From: Alphaproteobacteria bacterium HGW-Alphaproteobacteria-13
GTDB lineage: Bacteria > Pseudomonadota > Alphaproteobacteria > Sphingomonadales > Sphingomonadaceae
Direction: 5' to 3'
Assembly: GCA_002842935.1 (NCBI GenBank)
Contig: PHEM01000217.1
Coordinates: forward strand, 1 to 5,688
Length of the DNA: 5,688 bases
This document shows, in pieces, positions 1 through 5,176 of this stretch. Both the position numbers and the translations under genes were made by a program. The number at the start of each line of letters is the position of its first letter. Position 1 is the first letter of the stretch. The notes under the pieces are model-generated. The model did not search any database, was not told the origin of the DNA, and saw only the letters and a program-made list of their open reading frames with translations.

Positions 1-165
1 CGTCCGCTGCTCCCCCGCCGTGCCCGGCTCGCGCCCTTCGAAGGCGTCACCGGCCAGAACGCGGATATGGCTCGCAAGGGCGGCTTCGGTGACGGGCGCA
101 TCCTGCGCATGAACGGCAGGGCTGACGGCGAGCGCGGCGGCGGCGAGGAATTTCAGCATTTTCAT
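1..165 (-). CDS. Exported M28-family metallopeptidase, N-terminal fragment (gene continues past the left edge)
   Basis: Only the first 55 codons are present. The protein opens with a clear Sec signal peptide: basic start MKMLK, an Ala/Leu-rich core, and a likely signal-peptidase I cut after Ala20 (AVHA before QD). The mature part contains LAGDAFEGREPGTAGE (about residues 37-52). This matches the conserved N-terminal block of secreted M28 aminopeptidases (L-x-S-D-x-FEGR-x-PGT-x-GE), which precedes the di-zinc catalytic domain. The catalytic residues lie outside the window, so activity cannot be judged. Known family members remove N-terminal residues from peptides in the periplasm or outside the cell. 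ATG at 165 is chosen because it gives the best signal peptide. In-frame ATGs at 159 and 177 are alternatives, and none has a strong Shine-Dalgarno. The gene lies downstream of the lyase gene on the same strand, but the repeat element between them argues against tight co-transcription. Confidence 0.8.
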   Translation of the reverse strand, partial: MKMLKFLAAAALAVSPAVHAQDAPVTEAALASHIRVLAGDAFEGREPGTAGEQRT

Positions 166-231
166 GGATGCGCCGCATGGCATGGCGCGAAGGCGTGGAC
201 AAGCTGCGTTCGTCGAACGACGGACGACATT

Positions 232-356
232 TTCTCCCCTCCCGCAGGCGGGAGGGGTCGGGGGTGGGCCAGCGACGGTGCGAACAACCCACCCCGCTGC
301 GAGTAGCGAACAAGTTCGCAACTCTCGCTGCCCCTCCCGCCTGCGGGAGGGGAGAA
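232..356. repeat. Composite REP-like element with perfect 26-bp terminal inverted repeats
   Basis: The arms at 232-257 and 331-356 are exact reverse complements over 26 of 26 bases. Each arm is itself close to palindromic around CCCTCCCGC/GCGGGAGGG. Inside them a second pair, GGGGTGGG (261-268) and CCCACCCC (288-295), is also complementary. The right half holds a further small hairpin, GCGAAC (306-311) with GTTCGC (314-319), extended by GCGAG (299-303) with CTCGC (324-328). Nothing inside looks coding. The structure fits a bacterial interspersed mosaic element made of two inverted REP units; similar C-rich palindromes are common between sphingomonad genes (from memory, not searched). It lies directly after the lyase stop codon, so its transcript would fold into a very stable hairpin. 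That hairpin could protect the 3' end or attenuate transcription into the peptidase gene. There is no U-tract, so it is not a classical intrinsic terminator. Confidence 0.85.
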
Positions 357-1166
357 TCAGGGGCGGCCCGCCCGTTCCAGCAGCGCCCGCGCCGCGGCGA
401 CGTGCATGTCCTCGATCATCCGCCCTTCGTGCCGCTGCGCGCCGCCGGTCGCGGCGGCGACCAGTGCTTCGGCCTCTGCTATCTCGCGCGCGGACGGGGC
501 GAAGGCGGCGTTGCACGGATCGACCTGCGACGGGTGGATCAGCGTCTTGCCGTCGAAGCCGAACCGCCGTCCCTCCGCCGCCTCTGCCACAAAGCCCGCC
601 GCGTCGTCGATCGCATTATACACGCCGTCGAAGCACCACGCCCCGCCCGCCCGCGCGGCGAGCACGATCGCCTGGATCGCATGGCTCATCGCGCCGCGAT
701 CCATGCCGTCCGGCAGCTTCAGTTCATGCGCGAGGTCGTTGAGACCCGCGATCAGCCCCGCCACCGCCGCATCGGCGGCAATCGCGGGCGCGGCATAGAT
801 GGCCGCCGGCGTCTCGATCATCGCCAGCAGCGGCACGCCAAGGCGGCGCGCGCTGTCGAGATCGGACGGCGCGTCGACCTTCGGCAGCACCACGGCGTCG
901 AGCGTCAGCCCCGACAGCGCCGCGAGGTCCGCCGCCTGCTGTGCGCTGCCCGCGCCGTTGATCCGCACCGCGACGCGCTTTCCGGGAAAGCCCGCCGTCA
1001 CGGCGGCGCGCATCGCCTCGCGCGCCTCTGCCTTGCGGTCCATCGGCACGGCGTCTTCCAGATCGACGATCAGCATGTCGGCCGCCAGTCCCCGCGCCTT
1101 TTCGAGCGCGCGGGCGTTGGAGCCGGGAACATAGAGCAGCGAGCGGGGGGCGTGGGACGTCGTCAT
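357..1166 (-). CDS. CitE-like CoA-ester lyase (HpcH/HpaI aldolase / citrate lyase beta family)
   Basis: The predicted protein has 269 residues, normal for single-domain CitE-like enzymes. These are TIM-barrel, Mg-dependent enzymes that cleave or form C-C bonds in 3-hydroxyacyl-CoA thioesters such as malyl-CoA, citramalyl-CoA or citryl-CoA. Visible family blocks in order are: SLLYVPG (9-15, start of the barrel), DLEDAV (35-40), VRIN with the likely CoA-ester-binding Arg68, LPKVD (95-99), IETP with metal-ligand Glu119, GLNDL with metal-ligand Asp145, FDGVYNAIDD (180-189), and FDGKTLIHPSQV (205-216). All key positions are intact. ATG at 1166 is chosen because SLLYVPG lies close to the N-terminus of homologues; an in-frame start at 1202 would add 12 residues of unlikely sequence. 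The preceding GAAAAG is only a weak ribosome site. The gene is divergent from the SPFH gene. No citDF partner genes are nearby, so it is probably not part of an ATP-independent citrate lyase. The substrate cannot be assigned from sequence alone. Confidence 0.9.
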   Translation of the reverse strand: MTTSHAPRSLLYVPGSNARALEKARGLAADMLIVDLEDAVPMDRKAEAREAMRAAVTAGFPGKRVAVRINGAGSAQQAADLAALSGLTLDAVVLPKVDAPSDLDSARRLGVPLLAMIETPAAIYAAPAIAADAAVAGLIAGLNDLAHELKLPDGMDRGAMSHAIQAIVLAARAGGAWCFDGVYNAIDDAAGFVAEAAEGRRFGFDGKTLIHPSQVDPCNAAFAPSAREIAEAEALVAAATGGAQRHEGRMIEDMHVAAARALLERAGRP

Positions 1167-1233
1167 GCGCTTTTCTGTGGCGCAGCGGGACGGTTGCCGC
1201 AATAAGGAAGAGGATATGCAGGAGGATTGATCG

Positions 1234-2160
1234 ATGGAATTCGCACTTGCACTGGTCGTCCTTGCGCTGGTGTTCCTGGTCTGGGCGCTGACGCCCGTGC
1301 GGCAGGGCTATGCCTATACGATCGAGCGTTTCGGCCGCTACACGCACACCGCGCAGCCCGGCCTGAACTTCATCATGCCGATCTTCGACCGCGTCGGGCG
1401 CAAGGTGAACATGATGGAGCAGGTGCTCGACATTCCGGGGCAGGAGATCATCACCAAGGACAATGCGATGGTCGCGGTCGACGGCGTCGTCTTCTTTCAG
1501 GTGCTCGACGCCGCCAAGGCCGCCTACGAAGTCAGCGACCTCTATCTGTCGATCATGAACCTGACGACGACGAACCTGCGCACCGTCATGGGATCGATGG
1601 ACCTCGACGAGACATTGTCCAAGCGCGACGAGATCAACACGCGCCTGCTGCACGTCGTCGATGACGCGACGACGCCGTGGGGCGTCAAGATCACCCGCGT
1701 CGAGATCAAGGACATCCGCCCGCCCGCCGACATCTCCAACGCCATGGCCCGCCAGATGAAGGCCGAGCGCGAAAAGCGCGCCGCGATCCTGGAGGCCGAG
1801 GGCATGCGCGCCTCCGAAATCCTGCGGGCGGAGGGCGAGAAGCAGGGTCAGATCTTGCAGGCCGAGGGCCGCCGCGAGGCCGCCTTCCGCGACGCCGAGG
1901 CCCGCGAGCGCGAGGCGGAAGCAGAGGCCAAGGCGACGCAGATGGTGTCGGACGCCATCGCCAGCGGCAATGCGCAGGCGATCAACTATTTCATCGCGCA
2001 GAAATATGTCGAGGCGGTCAGCCAGTTCGCGACCAGCCCGAACGCCAAGACGATCCTGTTCCCGGTCGAGGCGACGCAGCTGATCGGCACGCTGGGCGGC
2101 ATCGGCGAACTGGCCAAGGATGCGATCGAACGCGGACGCGGGACCGGAGGAGGCGCCTGA
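1234..2160 (+). CDS. qmcA: SPFH/stomatin-prohibitin family membrane protein (QmcA type)
   Basis: This is a 308-residue protein of normal length for bacterial stomatin-like (slipin/paraslipin) proteins. A single hydrophobic helix spans about residues 2-19 and anchors it in the inner membrane. The SPFH (Band 7) domain follows: VRQGYAYTIERFGRY (about 22-36), a PGLNFIMP block, the IPGQEIITKDNAMVAVDGV stretch, and the TTPWGVKITRVEIKDI block before residue 165. Residues about 170-240 form an Ala/Glu/Arg-rich coiled coil (MKAEREKRAAILEAEG and degenerate repeats). The conserved C-terminal segment contains QAINYFIAQKYVEA and PNAKTILFP. Such proteins form large cage-like oligomers at the membrane and scaffold or modulate other membrane proteins; E. 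coli QmcA has been linked genetically to FtsH-mediated quality control. AGGAGG at 1220-1225, eight bases before ATG 1234, fixes the start. The gene is followed one base later by an NfeD gene, the standard partnership. Confidence 0.93.
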   Translation: MEFALALVVLALVFLVWALTPVRQGYAYTIERFGRYTHTAQPGLNFIMPIFDRVGRKVNMMEQVLDIPGQEIITKDNAMVAVDGVVFFQVLDAAKAAYEVSDLYLSIMNLTTTNLRTVMGSMDLDETLSKRDEINTRLLHVVDDATTPWGVKITRVEIKDIRPPADISNAMARQMKAEREKRAAILEAEGMRASEILRAEGEKQGQILQAEGRREAAFRDAEAREREAEAEAKATQMVSDAIASGNAQAINYFIAQKYVEAVSQFATSPNAKTILFPVEATQLIGTLGGIGELAKDAIERGRGTGGGA

Positions 2161-2161
2161 C

Positions 2162-2608
2162 ATGCCCGGCTGGCTGAGCCATATGGACCCGCACTGGGTC
2201 TGGCTGTCGCTGGGCGTGCTGCTCGCGGCGGCGGAAATCGTGATGCCGGGCTTTTTCCTGATCTGGCTGGGCGCGGCGGCGGTCGTCACGGGCGTCATCG
2301 CCTGGATCGTGCCGATCGGGATTCCGGCGCAGCTCGGCATCTTCGCGCTCCTGTCCTTCGTCGCGCTCTATGGCGCGCGGCGCTGGCTGAAGGCGAACCC
2401 GATCGCGAGCGCCGATCCGCACCTCAACCAGCGCGGCGGGCGGCTGGTCGGCGAAGTGCTGACGCTGACGCGGGCGATCGAGGACGGGCGCGGCCGGGCG
2501 AAAGTCGGCGACGGCGAATGGCCCGTGCGCGGTCCCGACGCGCCGGAAGGCAGCAAGGTCCGCGTGACCGGCACCGACGGCAATGTGCTGGTGGTGGAGC
2601 TGGCCTGA
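2162..2608 (+). CDS. NfeD-family membrane protein (short form, partner of the SPFH protein)
   Basis: The protein has 148 residues. Hydrophobic segments at about 12-28, 30-50 and 54-72 form the membrane part, with the family-typical EIVMPGFFLIWLGAAA (25-40) between the first two. After a basic stretch (ARRWLK), residues about 84-148 form the small beta-barrel OB-fold domain: RGGRLVGEVLTLTRAIEDG, GEWPVRG, EGSKVRVTGTDGNVLVVE. It lacks the ClpP-like serine-protease domain of long NfeD proteins, so it is a structural partner rather than a protease, like E. coli YbbJ. The start ATG at 2162 has AGGAGG at 2148-2153, which is encoded in the last codons of the upstream SPFH gene, and only one base separates the two genes. 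This indicates translational coupling in one transcript. SPFH-NfeD pairs are conserved widely in bacteria and are thought to act together at the membrane. Confidence 0.93.
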   Translation: MPGWLSHMDPHWVWLSLGVLLAAAEIVMPGFFLIWLGAAAVVTGVIAWIVPIGIPAQLGIFALLSFVALYGARRWLKANPIASADPHLNQRGGRLVGEVLTLTRAIEDGRGRAKVGDGEWPVRGPDAPEGSKVRVTGTDGNVLVVELA

Positions 2609-2641
2609 CTGATCGCCAGAGCGGCATGGATCGAATCGATA

Positions 2642-2749
2642 CCGTTTCCCCGAGCGAAGACGAGGGGCATGGCCGAGCGAAGTCGAGGCTGCGACGCTGC
2701 GGTTCTCGCTCCGCTCGAACGGCCCCCTCGTCTACGCTCGGGGAAGCGG
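2642..2749. repeat. Nested imperfect palindrome of the GAGCGAAGTCGA repeat family
   Basis: The outer arms 2642-2668 and 2722-2749 are inverted repeats that differ at two bases and one single-base gap; both carry the core CCCCGAGCG-AGACGAGG. A looser inner pair, the segments around 2671-2687 and 2706-2724, carries GAGCGAAGTCGA (2675-2686) against TCGCTCCGCTCGA. The element starts 33 bases after the nfeD stop codon. No open frame here looks coding. A transcript would fold into a long stem and could stabilise the 3' end of the SPFH-NfeD message. The core is the same as in the 3886-3967 repeat, so this is probably a dispersed REP-type family, not a site specific to this locus. No U-tract follows the stem. 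Confidence 0.75.
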
Positions 2750-2759
2750 ATGGTTGAAA

Positions 2760-2778
2760 CTTGGGCAATTGGCCCTAG
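2760..2778. promoter_or_regulatory. Possible operator: small near-palindrome just upstream of the membrane-protein gene
   Basis: CTTGGG (2760-2765) and CCCTAG (2773-2778) are complementary at five of six positions around CAATTGG. The site ends ten bases before the ATG at 2788 and overlaps the start of its ribosome-binding site AGGAA (2777-2781). A repressor bound here would block transcription or translation initiation. The TetR-type protein encoded two genes' length downstream (3257-3862) is an obvious but unproven candidate binder. The arms are short and imperfect, so chance is quite possible. Confidence 0.2.
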
Positions 2779-2787
2779 GAAACCCGC

Positions 2788-3189
2788 ATGACCCCGACTC
2801 TCTGGCCGCAGCGGCTGCTCGCCCTGCCCTTCCTTATCCTCGGCGGCTGGTGCCTGATCGCGCCGCACATGGTCGAGCGGCTGACGATCAATCCCGACTA
2901 TCAGCACCTCAGCACGACGAGCGCGCTGATGATCGGCTGCTTCGGCGCGCAGGCCGTGCTCGGCGGATTGTTCATCGTCTTCAGCCGCTGGACGAAACGC
3001 ACCTTCGCGATCTACGCGGCGGCGTTGCTGCCCTTTTTCTGGTTCAACTATTATTTCGTCTTTGTGGTGCCGGTGCTGAATCGCTGGATGGCGCTCGATT
3101 TCGGCGCCAATCTGTTCATGCTCGGCCTGTGCGTGTGGGGCTGGCGCACGGCGCCGACGATCGGAGAGAGCGAAAGACTGGACTTATGA
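2788..3189 (+). CDS. Small four-helix integral membrane protein of unknown function
   Basis: I do not recognise this 133-residue protein. It has four likely transmembrane segments: about residues 8-27 (LLALPFLILGGWCLIAP), 46-66 (ALMIGCFGAQAVLGGLFIVF), 72-97 (an aromatic-rich stretch with LPFFWFNYYFVFVV), and 103-121 (FGANLFMLGLCVWGW). Charged connectors RWTKR (about 67-71) and the acidic tail GESERLDL flank them. The middle connector being basic and both ends being short suggests an inner-membrane protein. Three cysteines, near the ends of helices 1, 2 and 4, are not in a recognisable metal or redox motif. ATG 2788 is preceded by AGGAA (2777-2781) at good spacing. It may share a message with the TetR gene 67 bases downstream. 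Regular codon use and clear hydrophobic periodicity support a real gene. Confidence 0.8.
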   Translation: MTPTLWPQRLLALPFLILGGWCLIAPHMVERLTINPDYQHLSTTSALMIGCFGAQAVLGGLFIVFSRWTKRTFAIYAAALLPFFWFNYYFVFVVPVLNRWMALDFGANLFMLGLCVWGWRTAPTIGESERLDL

Positions 3190-3190
3190 T

Positions 3191-3223
3191 CCCCACCGTC
3201 GAAAAAGGGGGGACGGCGTGGGG
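3191..3223 (+). other. Hairpin between the membrane-protein stop codon and the tetR start
   Basis: CCCCACCGTC (3191-3200) pairs with GACGGCGTGGGG (3212-3223), with a two-base bulge (GC at 3216-3217) and an 11-base loop rich in A and G. It begins one base after the membrane-protein stop codon. It covers a potential GTG start at 3218 and a purine-rich stretch before it, so it would hide that start in the mRNA. It could also act as a weak attenuator. No U-tract follows, so I do not call it a terminator. Confidence 0.4.
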
Positions 3224-3256
3224 ACGCCGCTGGGCAGGAAACAGGAATTACTTATA

Positions 3257-3862
3257 GTGGTGTCAATAGCAAGGAAGCGATTGAGTCCGGAGGAAAGCCG
3301 GTCCGTCGCGCTGGAGGCGGCGCGGCAGATCCTGATCGAGATGGGACCGCAGGCCGTGACGCTGAAGGCCGTCGCGTCGCGCATCGACCGCACGCACGCC
3401 AATCTGCTGCACCATTTCGGCAGCGCCGCCGGGCTTCAGAAAGCGCTCGCCGCCTATCTCGCCGACACGGTATGCGCGACGATCGGGCGGAAGATGGCCG
3501 AATCGGGACCGGGCGAGCGCAATATGCGCGAGATCGTCGACCTGGCCTTCGACGCCTTTGGCAGCGGGGGCGCGGGCGCGCTGGCGACCTGGATGGCGGC
3601 GACGGGCAATGACGATGCGCTCGACCCCGTGATCGAGGCGATTCACCGGCTGATCGACGGTCTCACCCCCGACGCGCACGAAAAAAGGCTGCTGCACGAA
3701 GATACGCTGGCGCTCGTCCTGATGGCGATGGGCGACGCCCAGCTCGGTGGATCGATGGCCGACGCGCTGGGCCTGCCGCGCGACACCGCCCGCGTGCTGG
3801 CGACGGACCTGATCAAGGGGCGCATCGCGGCCTTCCTGGCGGAGCAGGACGCGAAGGGATAG
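3257..3862 (+). CDS. TetR/AcrR-family transcriptional regulator
   Basis: From GTG 3257 the protein has 201 residues, normal for the TetR family. The N-terminal three-helix DNA-binding domain spans about residues 9-58: helix 1 in ESRSVALEAARQILIEMG, then the helix-turn-helix in VTLKAVASRIDRTHANLLHHFGS. The LLHHFGSAAGLQKAL block corresponds to the family's usual Y-x-HF-x-x-K-x-x-L region. The remaining alpha-helical part is the variable ligand and dimer domain, whose ligand cannot be inferred. The start is uncertain because no in-frame ATG lies near the conserved part. GTG 3257 is preferred because AGGAA (3243-3247) lies nine bases upstream. GTG 3260, TTG 3281 and GTG 3218 (adding 13 residues, inside a hairpin) are alternatives. 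The gene starts 67 bases after the membrane-protein gene on the same strand, which is a candidate target along with the gene itself. The stop codon is TAG. Confidence 0.88.
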   Translation: MVSIARKRLSPEESRSVALEAARQILIEMGPQAVTLKAVASRIDRTHANLLHHFGSAAGLQKALAAYLADTVCATIGRKMAESGPGERNMREIVDLAFDAFGSGGAGALATWMAATGNDDALDPVIEAIHRLIDGLTPDAHEKRLLHEDTLALVLMAMGDAQLGGSMADALGLPRDTARVLATDLIKGRIAAFLAEQDAKG

Positions 3863-3885
3863 AGCGATTCGCTTCAACCTCGCTC

Positions 3886-3967
3886 CCGTTCGCGTCGAGC
3901 GAAGTCGAAATGCCCATCGACCTTGCTCCACGACGATGGGTGTCTCGACTTCGCTCGACACGAACGG
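3886..3967. repeat. Long palindrome of the GAGCGAAGTCGA repeat family
   Basis: The 34-base arms at 3886-3919 and 3934-3967 are reverse complements at 30 of 34 positions, around a 14-base loop. Each arm carries the core GAGCGAAGTCGA: 3897-3908 directly and 3945-3956 as its complement TCGACTTCGCTC. It begins 24 bases after the tetR stop codon and ends 56 bases before the obg start. The RNA would form a strong hairpin that could separate the tetR and obg messages or protect their ends. The shared core with 2642-2749 marks it as one copy of a dispersed family. I recall very similar palindromes between genes in Sphingomonas and relatives. Confidence 0.85.
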
Positions 3968-4023
3968 AATTGGAGGGCGGGATTAGAGGTGCATTTCCCT
4001 CGCCTTCCCCCTAAAGCGCCTCC

Positions 4024-5070
4024 ATGCATTTCCTCGATCAGGCCAAGATTTTCGTGAAGTCCGGCGACGGCGGTCCCGGCGCCGTCAGTTTCCGGCGCGA
4101 GAAATATATCGAATATGGCGGTCCCGACGGCGGCAACGGCGGCAAGGGCGGCGATATCGTCTTCGAGGCCGTGGCCGGGCTGAACACGCTGATCGACTTT
4201 CGCTATACGCAGCATTTCAAGGCGCGGCGCGGCACGCCCGGCGCGGGACGCGACCGCACCGGCGCGGGCGGCGACGATCTGGTCATCCAGGTGCCGATCG
4301 GCACGCAGATACTGGCCGACGACGAGGAGCGCAGCCTGCTCGCCGACCTGACAAGGGAAGGCGAGCGCATCGTCTTCCTGCGCGGCGGCGACGGCGGGCG
4401 CGGCAACGCCAGCTACAAGAGCAGCACCAACCGCGCCCCGCGCCAGCACGGTCCCGGATGGCCGGGCGAAGAGATGTGGGTGTGGCTGCGGCTGAAGCTG
4501 CTCGCCGATGCCGGGCTGGTCGGCCTGCCCAACGCGGGCAAATCGACCTTCATCAACGCCGTGACCAACGCGCGGGCCAAGGTCGGCGCCTATGCCTTCA
4601 CCACCACGCGGCCGCAGCTGGGCGTCGTCAGCCACAAGGGGCATGAGTTCGTCGTCGCCGATATCCCCGGCCTGATCGAAGGCGCGGCGGAGGGCGCGGG
4701 GATCGGCGACCGCTTCCTGGGCCATATCGAGCGGTGCCGCGTGCTGCTGCATCTGGTGGATGCAAACGACGAGGATGTCGCGACCAGTTACCGCATCGTC
4801 CGTGACGAGTTGGAGGCCTATGGCGCCGGGCTGACCGACAAGCCGGTGATCGTCGCGCTCAACAAGGTCGACACGCTCGACGACGAACTGATCGCCGCGC
4901 TGTCGGCCGAGCTGGAGGCGGAAAGCGGCCATCCCGTGATGGCGCTGTCGGGCGTCAGCGGCGCGGGCGTCGAGGCGGTGCTCGACAAGCTGCTGGAGGC
5001 GATCAGTCCCGAACGGCGCGCCGCGAAGGACGAGGACGCGGAAGAAGGCGGCGACTGGTCGCCATTATAG
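4024..5070 (+). CDS. obg: Obg-family GTPase (ObgE/CgtA), ribosome assembly and growth control
   Basis: This 348-residue protein is complete, close in length to Caulobacter CgtA and shorter than E. coli ObgE. The N-terminal glycine-rich Obg fold (about 1-158) has the typical GDGGPGAVSFRREK (14-27) and a GGPDGGNGGKGGD stretch. The GTPase domain has every G motif: G1 GLPNAGKST (167-175), G2 FTTTRP (192-197), G3 DIPGLIEGA (213-221), G4 NKVD (280-283) and G5 around LSGVSG (308-313). The C-terminus is a short acidic tail (EDAEEGGDWSPL) in place of the larger OCT domain of Bacillus Obg. Obg proteins bind the 50S subunit late in assembly, respond to GTP and (p)ppGpp, and are usually essential. ATG 4024 begins the universally conserved N-terminus (M-x-F-L-D-x-A), yet no Shine-Dalgarno precedes it. 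The rplU-rpmA genes that often precede obg are absent here; a repeat and a TetR gene lie upstream. Confidence 0.97.
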   Translation: MHFLDQAKIFVKSGDGGPGAVSFRREKYIEYGGPDGGNGGKGGDIVFEAVAGLNTLIDFRYTQHFKARRGTPGAGRDRTGAGGDDLVIQVPIGTQILADDEERSLLADLTREGERIVFLRGGDGGRGNASYKSSTNRAPRQHGPGWPGEEMWVWLRLKLLADAGLVGLPNAGKSTFINAVTNARAKVGAYAFTTTRPQLGVVSHKGHEFVVADIPGLIEGAAEGAGIGDRFLGHIERCRVLLHLVDANDEDVATSYRIVRDELEAYGAGLTDKPVIVALNKVDTLDDELIAALSAELEAESGHPVMALSGVSGAGVEAVLDKLLEAISPERRAAKDEDAEEGGDWSPL

Positions 5071-5176
5071 GGCGGAACGGCATTGACTGCCTGCCCGGCG
5101 GTCAAGCCGTGTCACCGCTTTCGCGGAACGAAAAGCATGCACGAAGATTTCATCTCGGAATGACAAGGATTTCCAG

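Noticed and set aside
232..356. C-rich inverted repeats as a CRISPR array or an insertion sequence
   Set aside because: There is one inverted pair, not regularly spaced direct repeats, and no transposase frame lies inside.
168..1205. Long plus-strand open frame opposite the lyase gene and through the palindromic element
   Set aside because: It runs through the REP-like repeat and is antisense to the well-supported lyase. The Arg/His-rich low-complexity product is a shadow.
1167..1233. Sigma-70 type promoters in the divergent lyase/SPFH intergenic region
   Set aside because: TTGCCG and TTGCGG lie on the two strands, but neither has a convincing -10 at proper spacing, so no box can be called with confidence.
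724..2340. Very long open frame on the minus strand opposite the SPFH and nfeD genes
   Set aside because: It is antisense to two genes with clear family motifs and strong ribosome sites. It has no recognisable domain, and its composition is typical of shadow frames in GC-rich DNA.
3263..3961. Minus-strand open frame opposite tetR
   Set aside because: Arg/Gln/His-rich shadow with no domain; the plus strand encodes a clear TetR protein.
3874..4932. Long minus-strand open frame opposite obg
   Set aside because: It is antisense to a universally conserved GTPase, passes through the 3886-3967 palindrome, and shows no family motif.
5083..5111. TTGACT at 5083 as a -35 box for the MipA-family gene
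   Set aside because: No credible -10 hexamer lies at 16-18 bases spacing (GCCGTG at that position).
5083..5136. Possible terminator after obg (TTGAC/GTCAA at 5083-5105; GCTTTCG/CGAAAAGC at 5117-5136)
   Set aside because: The first stem has only five pairs around a 13-base loop, and the second has a bulge. Neither is followed by a U-tract.
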